Assembly (NCBI GenBank): GCA_002077065.1
Contig: NAJO01000014.1
Location: 620,001-684,000, forward strand
Direction of reading: 5' to 3'
Length of the DNA stretch: 64,000 nt
Source of the DNA: Cryoendolithus antarcticus
Lineage: Eukaryota; Ascomycota; Dothideomycetes; Cladosporiales; Cladosporiaceae
Positions 44,313 to 56,285 of this stretch are shown here, in pieces. Every line of letters starts with the position of its first letter. Within the stretch, counting starts at the first letter, position 1. Made by a program: the position numbers and the translations under genes. A model generated the notes under the pieces. It was given only the letters and a program-made list of their open reading frames with translations, was not told the origin of the DNA and searched no databases.

Positions 44313-47300
44313 CTAATACGGTATCCCATTGGTCAACAACTGGAAGTAATCATACACTCCAGTCGAGTAGCTTCCTGCACTCCACTTCACCAGCTTCCTG
44401 ACGAAGTCCGCCGCCTCTCTCTCCGTCTTCTCAAGTACAAATCTCTCCTTGAAATGCTGCAGCGTCTGCGGCTTAAAGCACGGCAAGCCCGAGTCCAGCA
44501 TCGTCTGCAAGATGTGACTCAACTGCTCCACATGCTCCCTCGCAGCCAAGAAGACCTTGACACAAAGCTCTTCAAACGCTCTAAAAGGCGCGGAGTTGAC
44601 CGAGCCGCCCATCACAGCGACCATCTCAGGCGTGAGCTTGAATGGCGCGCGTTCAAATTTGACGCCACCAGGCGCGATGTCGAAGCAAAAGCCGAAGTCG
44701 ATGTGTAGAATATGTCCGGCGTCGTCGACCATGATATTCCCGTTATGCCGATCCTTGAATTGCAGCAGATAGGAGATGATACTGTAGGCAGCCATGCTCT
44801 TAACGAAGTTTCCTCGCGCGGCTTGGAATCGCAGACTGTCTTCATACCCGTATTTGGAGACAAAGTACTCGTAGAGTCCATTGACCGCTTCGCGGCCCAT
44901 CATATCTCGCGATATGGAATTGGGCAGGACGTCTATCACCCCGCACCCCGGCGCGGTGGCCGTGACGCGGTAGGGAAAGACATACACATCCAGCCCACAG
45001 GAATTGAAGATCCCGCGAAATGCGGCGATCATCTGCAACGCGAGCACATCCTGCCGACAATCATCGCCAACTTTGAAGATCGCGGATTGCCAAGTTTCAT
45101 AGCTCTTCCTCTTCGCATCAGCCTCATCTTGCGCTTCGTCAGTCTCCACCACCTCAACGGTCGAGATTTCCTTGCGGATGCGGAAAGTGGCCATATACGG
45201 TGCCTTGGCGTGGGACTGCAAGGGCTTGCCGGACTTGCGGTCAATACCTATGACGACTCCGTCAGGGTTGGAGGGCAGGTAGACACCGACTTGAACTTCG
45301 ATTTTGCGCAGCTCTTCTTCGATCTTGGCCTTCTTCTCGGCTTTCGGGGCCGTGATGAAGGGTTTCAACGTGCCCGAGATGCCCGTGACTTTTGCAAAGA
45401 ACTCGAATTCCGTTTCGTAGAACGACCGATCCTCAGGGGACCAGCTGGAGATCATGGCGTTCATCGCTTTGTCGAGCGTCGGTTTCACCGGGTCGGGGAC
45501 CTGCTGGTCGTCGTCTTTGTATGCGTTGGCTTTCATGTTCCAGATGATCTGATGGGCGAAGAGCTGGCTGAACTTGGCGGTTTCGATGATGTAGCGCTCG
45601 ACGTAGCCGAGGGCGTCGTAGCGGAGGGTTTGCACGATCTGGGGCACGTAGAAGAAGGTTACTTCGACGGCGTGTGACTCGAGGGCACGGATGGCATACT
45701 GTGTGATGAGAGCGTTGTTGCGGTAGGCGGGCATGAAGTAGGCGACTGCCGCCATGGGGTTCACAGGAGCCCAGTAGAGGAGGTATTTGAGCTGGTTCTT
45801 GAGGTCGGTCGGCAGGGAAGAGCCAATCATGACGTACAGGGCATCTGGCTCGTTAATAGCTTTCTCAGGCTGTGCAAGCAGCAGTGCTTTGATTTCGGAG
45901 TTGAGCCGTTGTGAGTGTGGGAAGCGGGTGGAGAGATGAATGGCGATGCTAGGATTCTCTGACCAGGCGACTTTGACTAGCGATGAGAAAGTCGTGTCCT
46001 TCATCGTGATACCAGTTTGACTGATTCCCGTGTTGACCTGTGCATTAGCACCCAGAGGACTGATCCAGACACTCAAGCGTCCAGACTCGTGCGCAAGCAA
46101 GTGCTGCAATAGCTCCTGCTTCGGCTGCAAGCTTGCCAGTGAAGCTGTCGTCTTCGCGCCTACACTCGCAAGCTTCTGCAGTGCGGTAGAGACATCAGCC
46201 AGCAACCTGACCTCCGCCTTCAGCTGTAGGCGATTGCTGCCGAAGCTCCAGAGTGGAGCCGTGGCGAACCACGCCAGCGCGCCAGACACTATGGCGTCCT
46301 TGGACCTCCACTGAGTCGCAGCGTCTAGACGGGTTTGCAACTGCAAGATATCAAGCGCCAACAGCACAAGATGGAAGTGTACCTCCCTTGCCAAAGGCTG
46401 GCTGACAGTGTGCCGCATGGCAGTCATGGTCACTCGCATGAGTCTCGCATAGACCTTCTCCACGTTCGGCGCAGTGAGCCGGGAAGCATTGAAGTGACTT
46501 TTTAAGTACCAGATCAGTCGAAGATGCGGCGCGATCAAGTCATGCGTGACTTGCTGTCTCTTCGCAATAGCCTCCCAATTCGTAGGTGCAAACTCCTCTT
46601 TGACGTAAAAGGGATCGAGATGTGCGAAAGTCGAGTTGAAGAAGCCTTTCTTGAGGCGGACGGATGACTCCCAGCCGGTAGCGACTTCGGCGAGCACGCG
46701 GTGCTCGAGCGCTGGATTCTCTTTGACGATGCCCAGCCAGAGTGAGATGCCAAGTTTGATGGATTGCTTGGTGAGAATGATGAAGGGGATGGCGACTACT
46801 TCGCGGACGAGTGGTATGCCCGCAGCGCCACTAGTAGTCAGGCACGCAGCAGCACGGCGCAGAGAGTCCCGTACGTGCTCGAACGGGATGTGCTCGTGTT
46901 TGAGCAGGCGAATGTGCAGCTCACGCAAGCCGGCTACCTCAGCAGCGATGTCGGTCCCGAGACCCGCCGTGAGTGCTCTCGAGGTCCCATTGCGATCAAC
47001 AAGTGTCCAGTCATCGTCAACAGTACCCGAGTCACCATATCGATAAGCCTGCCTGGACGTGATCTGCGCCATGAAGTCGGAAGCCGTGTTGACAGCGACT
47101 CCACTTTGACGATCGATCGAAGTCAGTCGCTGATCACTCGCCGGGATGCGTGCGCCCATCTCGACGGCGAACGAGCGACCCAAACCGATGTGGCCATATG
47201 TGCCCTCATCTTCGTAGTCCTCGAGGTACGCACGAAGCAGTCCCTTCATATCCAGCGGTGCCAGGTCGACAGCCTTGGACACCCAAATACGGCAGCGTTT

Positions 47301-50129
47301 GTGGAAGTTTGTCAGGGTGGTTTGGCGGTAGTTGACATCGTCTGAGAGCTGAACGGAGACAAGTCCCTTCTCGGAGATGTAATGAGTCTTCCATTCGTAT
47401 TCGTCGGTCTCAGCATCGAGGCAGCTACGCCACATGATCGTTAGTAGCTCAAGAAGTGCGAATAGTGATGCTTTGTGGCTGAGTGCAGATGGCACGGCGT
47501 TAATGATGCGGTCAGCGGCTGTAACAGCGGCGTTCTGCACCTTCGATATGCGGTGGCAGCAGTCCTCGAAGAAGGTCACAAGCTGAAGCGCCACTTGCGA
47601 CGCAGCGAAGCTTTGCTCCCTGCCAGTCAGCACACGCTGAAGGTATGTGTCGACGGCGTTTGAGGCGATGCTAAGCATCGTATTGCCCATCGAAGTAGTC
47701 TTAACTTTGTTCTCGAGGAAGTAGGGCAGAACAGAAGTACAATCTCCTGCGCGAGCTCGGAGTGTGGTGACGAGCGTTGCAGCGTTGAGGTATACGCACT
47801 CGGCGTAGCCCATTTTCTTGATCTCGGCTTCGTGCTGTGGGTTCAGTGCAATGAGTGCGGCCTGCAAATTACCTACATGCTCAGTTCCAGCACTTCGTCG
47901 TAAGATCGGGTTGAGCTCGATGCCACTCTCTGGCATGTCGACGCGCTCTTCGTCGATGAGAGGGAGGCTGTGCTGTGCGAGCACTTGCAGCTCCGCGGCG
48001 TACTGGCGACCCGACTGTGATTGGAGTGTGAAACCATGCGCGACGATATTGAACCAGGCATCGCGGCCGAGTTGGCGGACCTCCTCTTCGTCTTCGAACT
48101 GTGGCGTTGACGTCAGGTCAGTCGAGACAAGGATGGCGAGTGGTCTGAAGAGGCGTGCCATGTTGCGTGAAGCAGGTGCAACATCAACAGCCCGTTCATC
48201 ACCATTACCTACTATGAGGCCAAGTAGGTGAACTAGGTAGATCTCATACAATGGTGAGTCTTTGCGTATGCTAGCTGCAATCCGAATGCGTGCGTCCGTG
48301 ACTGCGCCGATCATCTGAACATTGCCGCTGTTGCTCGCCAGACTGGCAGCTCGGACGTAGAGTCGCAGTAAGCCCTTGAGGTCTGTAGCGTTGCAGGCGC
48401 CTAATGCAGCCGTCTCGGCGACGAGTCGAGCATCAACTGTCGGATTGATACGGCCAAGCTTCTGCACCAGCATTGAAAGCACAAGGGCTGAGATCTTCTC
48501 GTCGTTCCGTGCGATTGCGATTGCTACGATTGCTTGTATGACTGCGCCGTACACGACAGTAGACTCATCTTCGTCGCTCATGTTCAATGATATGCTGCTT
48601 CCCAGTGCCGAGTGGGAGGTGTACGGCCCGCTGGTGTCTAGACTTGCACTGCCGTCAATCCAGGGGGAAATCCCGTTTGGTCGATCGTTTGAGCCGGCGC
48701 TCAGCACATTTCCCAGTGAGTACAGTGTACTGATGACGACGTCTCCGGAAAGCAGCCTTAGTGCATGAGCCAAACATTCGCCGGCTACTTTGCCGGTCCG
48801 GGAGGGCATTTTGCCTTGCACGATCAGTCTGGGCATCGTACGACTCAGGTTCGACGCTATCACGGGCGAGGTGCCAGCCAGTATTGCCATTGACTTTAGT
48901 ACAGTTTCGGCGAGTCCTCCATCGCCCATCTGAACGGGATCAGATGCGGTTGCCTCAAGCCAGCTCATCAAGACTTCGTCGTCAGCGATCTCTTCATCGA
49001 TCGGAGTGCAGTACAGGAAGCTCCGCAGGGAAGCTGCCTTGACTTCGAATGCAAGTCGCTGCTGCCAAGCCGAGCTGACCTGCAAGTAGTCGGCATCCTC
49101 ATCCAGAAGGTTCACCTCTTCGGCAATGATCTCAGCGAGGCTCCCAATCATGCTTTCGCTGACTGCTGGACGCGGCTTGCTGACTTGTGAAGCCTTTGCC
49201 ATCAGGACGGCCAATGCTCCGTCTCCAGACAAGGCTTCGTAAGGCGAATGCAGCAAGAACGCAATGCGCTCCACAATATCAATGAACGCGCGTTGCAGCA
49301 GCATCGCTCCAAGTGGCTTGCCCTGAGTCGCATACTGTCGTATCCAGCGTCGCCACTCTTTCGAAGATCGTGAGGTCACCCGCCCGTTGCGGATCGCGGA
49401 AAGCGAGCCTTCGACCGACACCATGAACTTCTCGGAAAGCAGTATGCGTAGGCGCTGTATGAGCGCAAGTCTCTGATCTGCGTTCCACGCTTGTACATGG
49501 TCGGCACAAGCACGCATGAACCCGTACATTGCCACAGTCAGCTGTACAGCACTGTGGTCCGCGTCCGAAGTGTCGGTGCTGTTCGCCTCAGCTTTTCGCC
49601 ACGCCGACTTGTCGATGCTCTCCCCCAACGCATTCAGTGTGACTTCAACGCTCGACAGTGCCCGGTCGGCCAGGGAAAGGTGATTAGTGGCGATGGACAG
49701 AACGGCAGACGTGAGCTCGTATGCCAAGGACTCCCATGGCGCCTGACGAGATGTTGGCGCAGAGTGACCGATTGCTTGCCGATGAGCCTCGGGCATATAT
49801 GGCGCCAATTGAGCCAGCAGTGCCTCCGCATCTTGTAGACCCGTCACCAACGGTGCTGCCTTGCACAGTGCCAGGAGTACGTCCAGCTCCCGTGCTGACA
49901 TGGGCACAGCTGCCACACCGGGTCCTTCGAGTGAGGCATTGCGACTCGACTTCGGTCGCAGCTTGCAGAGGCCCTGGATGCCATCGCTGTGGTCTTGCCC
50001 GTCGGTTGAAGTAGCGCATAAGATTGCTAGTCGCTCCAGTGCGACGCGTCGCGTAGTCCCTCTCGTGCTGTGATATGTCAGTACATATGGTCCGGTCAAT
50101 GACGGCAAGCCTTCCACTCACACTCGCAT
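44313..50129 (-). CDS. STT4: Phosphatidylinositol 4-kinase, Stt4 type
   Basis: Stt4 (PI4KIII-alpha) makes PI4P at the plasma membrane, feeding PI(4,5)P2 synthesis, Rho1/cell-wall-integrity signalling and ER contact sites. The long exon (50067-44313) is preceded by an 8-nt first exon (50129-50122, ATG CGA GT) across a 54-nt GTGAGT...CACAG intron with a CTGAC branch. The splice completes a Val codon, and the start becomes MRVTRGTTRR. The continuous frame otherwise begins only at a GTG inside this intron. The 1920-residue product is of the expected size. The C-terminal kinase core has KVGDDCRQDVLALQ, DRHNGNIMVDDAGH near residue 1770 and HIDFGFCFDIAPGG just after (DFG), then the YFQLLTNGIPY end typical of the family. 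The rest is helical repeats and the LKU/PIK region before the kinase core. Confidence 0.93.
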
Positions 50130-50646
50130 CGTGGACTTGATCGTCGTTGTTATTTATACAACATCAGTGAAGAGGGCAAATAGCTTCCTAGTATGAGGTG
50201 CACTGTTCCTGCGTGGAGTTAATGTCGAAGGTGACGTCCATGCACGAGCTTTAACTCCGAAGGGGATTAATCATTTCATGGCCGATTTCACTGAGGGTCT
50301 CGGTAATGCAGTAGGATTGACAGATGAAACGTCAGCTGGGGCCGTTTCTAAAGCTTCCTTGATCCCTGCAGCGGGCACGCGGCTCCTTCACCCTGAGTGG
50401 CTGCATGAACTGCCAGCATTGCGCGCTTGCTTGGGAGGATGGCCGGGGATGTTGAGCAAGCCTTGAAAGTTGCAATGGATTGATTTGACCTCTTCAATGC
50501 TCAATCACACTCATACAATTACCATGAGTTCGATAACGTTCACTGTCAGTCCGGCTTGATATCATTGCAGGCGCAAAGCGTAGCCGCGACCATTGCAGCT
50601 TCGGGGCATATCTTCACACGATTGGACGAGGACGACAGATATAGTC
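50130..50646. promoter_or_regulatory. Divergent promoter, STT4 and the F-BAR RhoGAP gene
   Basis: The two starts are 517 bp apart and face away from each other. Both products act at the plasma membrane in phosphoinositide and Rho signalling, so joint control is possible. No named element was identified. An open frame at 50278-50466 is short and has no similarity to known proteins. Confidence 0.4.
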
Positions 50647-53600
50647 ATGTCGACCTTCGCAACCTCATTCTGGTCGGCAGACTACGCTGGTGGGCTGGGC
50701 GTACTGTTTGGCAAGCTCCAACAAGGCGTCCAAGAAAATCAACAGATCATCACAGTAGCCCGCTTGCGCGCAGAAGCAGAGGATATCTACAGCCAGAAGC
50801 TGGGTGACATTGACACAGCTACGAATCGCATAGAAGGTGGCTTCCAAAAGGATGACGGCGCGAGCGTAAAGAAAGCCTTTGACGGTGTGCGCGGGGAAAT
50901 GATCGAAGCCTCGCGCAACCACCGCAAGATCGCTTCTAACATTAGAGAGCTGGTCTTGAACCCGTTCAGCCGCTGGTGCGATCAACACGCCGCTCGCATA
51001 CAGAACAGCCAGGATGACCTACAGGGTCGGATCCGCGCACATGACCGGCAGGCCGAGACTGTGCGACAGTATCGAAGTGCGTACTTCAACAAATGCCGGA
51101 GAGTGGAGGACTTGGACGAGGAGGAGAAGCTGGCGTTCCAGGATCCCATGTCTGCTGCTGCTACAGGATCGCCTAAGACTGGGCCTGTAGTGGTCCCTAG
51201 TATCAAGGTGGAGGATGAAGAAGATGAGCCGGAGCCGCTGGACATCGGGGATGAGACGTACCAGCCGGAGCAGGTGAAGAAGATCTTGACCCACATGGTC
51301 AACAATATCCGGGTGGGCGAGACGAAAGTACCGATATTGGGGACGTATCAAAATACTTCTAGTGGTGCAGACATCACGGAGTACATACAGAAGCATCTGG
51401 GAGGTACAACGCTATCGTACGCTGAGCGTATTGGGCAGGATCTACTTGGGCACGGATTCCTGAGACTGGTCGGAAATGTTGGCAGCACATTCGCCAACAG
51501 CAGCAAGATGAATTACCAGTGGAGACCGAAGGTGTTCCAGATCACTGGCATACCCGAAAAGAAGCCGAAACTGCTTGGGAGAACCACTACACTGGCAAGT
51601 CACGGGTCAGACAGCACGCCTGATAGTCCTGTGGTGGGCGCAATGAACGAATACCTCGGAGGCTGGAACCCATTGAACAACGCACATGCCAACGAGACGC
51701 CAGTCGAGAAGCTCGAGCGAGAAGCTCAGGTCGCAGATGAGCGCTACAAGCAAGCTGTGCGGAAGCTAGACACTCTGCGATGCAGCCTAGAGGAAGCCAT
51801 GATCGACCACTTGAAATTTATGGAGCGCTGTGAACTTGACCGACTGAAGGCGATCAAGAGCGTGGTGCTTGATTTCAGTGGCGCTATCAGCAATGTCATC
51901 CCTAGTCTGCAAAGTACTGTCGACAATATGATGCTGTATCAGGAGACCGTACAGCCACTGGGCGATCTACGGTACTTCCTGGAGAACTACCGGACAGGCA
52001 GCTACATCCCGAAAGTGACGGTGTACGAAAACTACTACAACACAGTGGACGAGCAGACGTTCGGCGTTGACATCGAGGCGAGGGCAAGAAGTGATCGAAA
52101 ACGGGTCCCACTTATTATCACGACAATTTTGACCTTCCTGGACAGTCGGTATCCAGAGCTCGAGGGCGACGCTGCTCGGCGTAGTATCTGGGTGGTCGAC
52201 GTCCCACTCGCAGCGATACACCACCTTCGCAACCAGCTGAACACCGGCAAGCCCGTACCACCAGGCCTGCTGGAGAAGTACGAGATCCCGATCGTCGCTG
52301 CTGTACTTAAGCTCTACTTTCTCGAATTGCCCGACTCCTTGGTCAGCAGTCACGTCTACGAGATTGTCAAGACCATCTACGCCACGACCGCACAGACCGC
52401 CAGCGAAGCTGCACGCATTCAAGTCCTACAATCTACCCTCGGCCAGCTAAGGCTAGCCAACATCGCCACCCTAGACGCAGTCGTGACTCACTTCTCCCGC
52501 CTCATTGAGCTCACAAGCGCAGACGAAGCATACATAACCCAGCTCGCCACTACCCTCGCACCCTGCATTCTCCGTCCGAAACAAGAGACCGGCCTCAGTA
52601 TGGCCGAGAAATACAGCATTCGCCTGCTCAAAGATCTCGTAGCACACAAAGAAGCCATCTTTGGCGAACTAAAGCGACAAGCAACAAATCTGCACCACGC
52701 GCCCTCCACAGCGACTCGACCTGTGCGAGGCATCAGCACAGACGAATCCAAACGGCGCGAACACATGGAAGAGCGGCAACGCGCCATTGCAGCCGCCACT
52801 CAAGCTCAATCGCAAGCAGGCAGCAATCGCAGTCGGCAGCCAAGTCCAGGGCCCGGTGCGCGGATCGCCACGCCGTCCGAAGTCCTCCCTGGCCATCGCA
52901 GAGACCGCAGCAGAGGGCCTGAGACCCGCTTTCCGATATCAACAGCCAGCGTGATCAGCCCTACAGACCGGCGTGTTCTGTCTCCCACCTCAGCTGGCTC
53001 GCGAGGAAGTCTTGAAGTCCCTGGCTCTCCCCCGTCAACTCGTACCGTCCAGCCCGTGACCGCGCCTGCTCCGCTGTCAAAAGATACACCACCTTCCTCT
53101 TCCGGCTCGGCCTCGCCACCGCGAACGAATGGCGCGTCTCTCCACCAACCTCCCCCAGCCGAACCAGCAGCAGACGAGAAGTCAACAGAGCCAGCGGCGA
53201 AACGCCTCTCCGCCCTTCCCACAATGAGCGCCTCCATCTCTAGCCCAGGCGACTTCATGACACCCTCACACTACTACGCCGGTAGCGTCGATTCCTCCAC
53301 CACAGCCAGCACGGCGCCTTCTGCTTCCACAGCCCCGACCTCCACCGCCCCGAACTCGAACCGTGACTCAACAAACTCGGGAATCAAAGCCCCAACTTCG
53401 AAATATAAAATCACCAATGACACCTCTGAGCGACCTGCAAGCCCAGCGACATCAGTCGATAGCTCGGCGCCAGTGAAGCGTGATAGTCTCACGCGGTCTG
53501 CTGGCGCTGCGGCTGGAGGGCGGACGTTTCCGGTGAGGAAGGGGACGGCTAGTAGTTTGCAACGAGCTAGTCTTGTTAGTAAGAGGGATAGCGGGGAGAG

Positions 53601-53697
53601 TGGGACGGGGGAGTATGTGGCTAGCCCGGTGGAGGCGTCGGAGGAGAGTGCAGGACGGGGCGTTCAGCTGCAGGATCGGGAGATGGATTTTGATTGA
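50647..53697 (+). CDS. F-BAR, DEP and RhoGAP domain protein (Rgd2/Rga8-like)
   Basis: This 1016-residue single-exon protein starts at the ATG at 50647 (MSTFATSFWSADYAGG). The frame is open further upstream without a better start. Residues 5-190 and a later helical part (about 360-480) form an F-BAR domain that would bind curved membrane. A DEP domain (about 235-300; TEYIQKHLGG...GFLRLVG) interrupts it, as in yeast Rgd2. The RhoGAP domain runs about 480-680 (FGVDIEARAR...IPIVAAVLKLYFLELPDSLV...LAPCILRP). The segment RRSIWVVDVP stands where active RhoGAPs have a GIFR arginine finger, so GAP activity may be weak or lost. The C-terminal 330 residues are Ser/Pro/Thr-rich and disordered. It probably regulates Cdc42 or Rho GTPases at growth sites. 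Confidence 0.87.
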   Translation: MSTFATSFWSADYAGGLGVLFGKLQQGVQENQQIITVARLRAEAEDIYSQKLGDIDTATNRIEGGFQKDDGASVKKAFDGVRGEMIEASRNHRKIASNIRELVLNPFSRWCDQHAARIQNSQDDLQGRIRAHDRQAETVRQYRSAYFNKCRRVEDLDEEEKLAFQDPMSAAATGSPKTGPVVVPSIKVEDEEDEPEPLDIGDETYQPEQVKKILTHMVNNIRVGETKVPILGTYQNTSSGADITEYIQKHLGGTTLSYAERIGQDLLGHGFLRLVGNVGSTFANSSKMNYQWRPKVFQITGIPEKKPKLLGRTTTLASHGSDSTPDSPVVGAMNEYLGGWNPLNNAHANETPVEKLEREAQVADERYKQAVRKLDTLRCSLEEAMIDHLKFMERCELDRLKAIKSVVLDFSGAISNVIPSLQSTVDNMMLYQETVQPLGDLRYFLENYRTGSYIPKVTVYENYYNTVDEQTFGVDIEARARSDRKRVPLIITTILTFLDSRYPELEGDAARRSIWVVDVPLAAIHHLRNQLNTGKPVPPGLLEKYEIPIVAAVLKLYFLELPDSLVSSHVYEIVKTIYATTAQTASEAARIQVLQSTLGQLRLANIATLDAVVTHFSRLIELTSADEAYITQLATTLAPCILRPKQETGLSMAEKYSIRLLKDLVAHKEAIFGELKRQATNLHHAPSTATRPVRGISTDESKRREHMEERQRAIAAATQAQSQAGSNRSRQPSPGPGARIATPSEVLPGHRRDRSRGPETRFPISTASVISPTDRRVLSPTSAGSRGSLEVPGSPPSTRTVQPVTAPAPLSKDTPPSSSGSASPPRTNGASLHQPPPAEPAADEKSTEPAAKRLSALPTMSASISSPGDFMTPSHYYAGSVDSSTTASTAPSASTAPTSTAPNSNRDSTNSGIKAPTSKYKITNDTSERPASPATSVDSSAPVKRDSLTRSAGAAAGGRTFPVRKGTASSLQRASLVSKRDSGESGTGEYVASPVEASEESAGRGVQLQDREMDFD

Positions 53698-53789
53698 ACC
53701 TGAAGTCGTGCGAGGAGGAGGGGAGGATGTAGAAGTACATGTGTGTAGTCTTAGCGGGTACATAACCCTATCCAGACTTCTCGATCTCG

Positions 53790-54665
53790 TCAGCTACTCA
53801 TAAGTCTCTCGCTGCTGTCGTCGTACCCGATCTCCCTTGCTGCCTCGTACCCTCTACCGGCTTGTAGGTGCTGCAAGTCAGGCCGCCACCGCATCTCCAC
53901 CTCCCCAAAATAATTCACTTCCCCGTGCCTCTCAAACCCCAGCCCCTCAAACAACTTCACACTCGCCACATTTCCCTCCCCGATCTTCACGCGAAGATAC
54001 CCCAGCTTCCTCACTTCATCTCCCTTCACTCCCCCCTTGCTACCAGCGAACTCAGCTGCTATCTCGGACCAGTGCGTGAGGATATAAGCCATGAAGACTT
54101 GCAGCGCCGTCCGAGCGTAGCCTTTTCGTTGGTGCGAGGGGGAGGGAATCATGATTTCGAGTTCGCCTACTAGCCCATCTCCGTCACCTTCGCTCGCTTC
54201 GTCATCTACGTCGTCCTCATCATCATCATCATCAAGTTTCGAGAGGAACAGATTCACATCCCCAATCATCTGCTCTCCGCTATCGAAGTCGCCGCTCCTG
54301 ATGCTCGACAGATCTCGGGCGGTGTCGATCAGTGGCAGACAGATGATGAAGGTTAGTTTATCGCCGTCTTGACGCCACGAGCGTTGCATGGCGTACTCCT
54401 CATCCAGCGACAAGGGCTCGGAGGCTGTGAGTTGCTGCAGAGAGGGAGATTGGAGCCACTGATGGTAGGTCGAGACATGATGAGTACTGTAGGGGACTAA
54501 GAGGAGGCGAGGGTGGGAGAGTGCTGGGAGGAGAAGGATGGGTCAGGACATGGGGAGAATAGTGGCTGTGAAAGAGGAGAAGAGAGCTTCGGAGGGAGTG
54601 AAGAAAGAAAGCATGGGGACAAGGGATGGTGGTGACCCCTTACCTGTATTCGCGTTTATGCGCAT
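53790..54665 (-). CDS. NAT9: N-acetyltransferase 9-like GNAT
   Basis: Exon 1 (54665-54644, 22 nt) and exon 2 (54523-53790) join across a 120-nt GTAAGG...CCCAG intron, giving MRINANTALSHPRLLLVPYS and 251 residues. That join restores the family start (MRxNxNT...LVPY), and YHQWLQSPSLQQLTASEPLSL then EEYAMQRSW are classic NAT9 features. The GNAT acetyl-CoA loop is SPSHQRKGYARTAL (Q/RxxGxG/A variant), near residue 145. An acidic insertion DDDDDEDDVDDEASEGDGDG before it comes from a GAT/CATC microsatellite. The late FEGLGFERHGEVNYF segment is also conserved. NAT9 is a cytosolic acetyltransferase reported to act on tubulin in animals; its fungal substrate is unknown. It converges on the RhoGAP gene with 92 bp between them. 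Confidence 0.9.
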
Positions 54666-55189
54666 GGTGGTCGATGGCTCGAGGTTGTGACTGGGAGGTC
54701 TCCGACAGAGGCGACTGACGGCGGTTTCTTCCCATAAATCGAAGCACACTGTCGTGTTGACAGTCTAATAGAGCGTGGTATCAGTACCGGCATCTATCGA
54801 TAGATTCGTAGTCTCTACGCTCTGGTACATACGCGTGATGGAGGAGGGCACGGTCTGGGCGGAGTTGTGAGTGAGGTTGCCCGGTGCACGGGCCTGGAGG
54901 AAAATCTTGGGTAGACTGATAATTGAGACATGTAGTTCGCAGCTATGCTCTTCTCGATTGTATAGACTATCTAGTGCAGAACGCAGCATTGCAGAGGGAG
55001 CACTTTGTGCTTGCCCCTGCGAGACACCATAGGCAGAAAGTAAAAGCAGAGTAACTTCTGGGCAGCTCTGCAACAACCATCTTACCAGAGCAGAAAGCAG
55101 GCTCAGTGCCCCCGTCTGTCCCGTGGACTTGTGTAAGCCATAAACGGTGCGGGACATCCAGGCGTGAGCCAGTCATTCTCCACACCTGA
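54666..55189. other. Intergenic region with duplicated downstream flank
   Basis: A stretch of about 85 bp (54936-55020) is a diverged copy of 57213-57297; both begin TTCGCAGCTATGCTCTTCTC and share a TATCTAGTGCAGAACGC core. Each lies downstream of one of the two related secreted-protein genes, so the duplicated unit includes 3' flank. The 130-codon frame 54765-55157 is not called. Confidence 0.6.
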
Positions 55190-56285
55190 CTACCAATTGG
55201 TAGGGCCGGGCAAATTGTCACCCGTACCGCCCTTCTTATCGTACTTCCCACCCAGTTTGACGCACGCCTCCTTAGCATCATTATGCGCCTTCATATCATC
55301 AGCGTCGAACTTATTGTTCGACGGCTTCCAGCCCTTGGGCTTGACGGACCATTTATCGTCTCCGCCAAAGCCGAGATGCACATCGTAGCAATTGTCAGTC
55401 TGCTTGGGCAGGAAATTGGTGTTTTCGGCGTTAGGCGTGAAGCGCCACATGCCATTAGAGCAGTAGGGATTGCGGCCTTCGAGGGGTGGGTTCGGGTCGG
55501 CGAGGTAGAAGAGGTGGTCATTCCAGTCTTTGTCCTCGATTTGGGGCTTGTAGGCGCCGAGATCGAGTTGGCCGCCGTGTTTGTTATCTTTATGCTGTCC
55601 GTCACAGCTGGAAACTGATCAGTCGCTGATCAAATCGGGAAGGGGGCTAAAGTAGCTCGTACTCGACATTGTAGACCGTCTGCAAACCGCGAACACATGC
55701 GGACGTGGACAGAGTGTAGCTTGTGTCACTAGGCGCGCCGAGTCCAAAGCCAATCTGCAGATACACTTGACCTGTCTCACCACAATCATAGTAGTCCTTA
55801 CCGGGGTTCCTCGCAGGTGGCCAGTAGGCGTAGGTCATGGCAACACTGTTGTTGGGCATCTTGAGATCGAGAACGAGACCGTTAGCATCGTTGCAGAAGA
55901 GAGCAACGGCATGATCCATAAAAGTGTTCGCAATGCCTGTCAGTCTGCATCAGCATATCGCCCGACCACGATCAACGTCATAGAACCTGCCATGTGCGCC
56001 AAAACAGTGTGCCAACGGCATGTCATCGTCTGGTCTGACCCCTTGATGCATCGCAGCTTAGAGCTTAGAGCTCTGACGGCCCCAGTTGATCAGCGAGGTA
56101 CCGTAAACCGGAGTTTGAGAGTCATTGTAGGGCGTATATGGAATACCGGCCGGGGACGGGACAACGCGAGGACCGGCGGCCGCCAGATCGCTCGGCAATG
56201 CGATCGCAAATGTTGCCAGAAGGGTAAGCAAGGTAAGGATGGAGAAGAAGGTGTGAATCGGGTTGCATAGCGCGCCTGCAGCCAT
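55190..56285 (-). pseudogene. Secreted protein paralogue with an in-frame stop
   Basis: This copy matches the gene at 57466-58628. It starts with an ATG at 56285 and a signal peptide (hydrophobic IHTFFSILTLLTLLATFAIA), then reads to a TAA at 56058-56060 after LINWGRQSSKL. The same frame then goes on with AHCFGAHG, matching the relative's AHCFGGHG. A short intron (acceptor GATGCAG near 55940) leads to NTFMDHAVALFCNDANG. A 55-nt intron (55608-55662) leads to the last exon (55607-55190), with CDGQHKDNK, LFYLADPNPPLEGRNPYCSNG and GFGGDDKW. The TAA lies in a 7-bp tandem duplication (AGCTCTA twice). A 45-nt intron (GTACCTCG...CTCTAAG) could instead remove the stop in frame, so this may still be a working gene. 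Confidence 0.5.

Noticed and set aside
44712..45677. A 321-codon plus-strand frame
   Set aside because: It is antisense to the conserved kinase region of STT4; its Val/Asp/Gly-rich composition is that of a shadow.
54765..55157. A 130-codon minus-strand frame
   Set aside because: It overlaps the duplicated non-coding flank shared with 57213-57297, and the second copy does not keep the frame.
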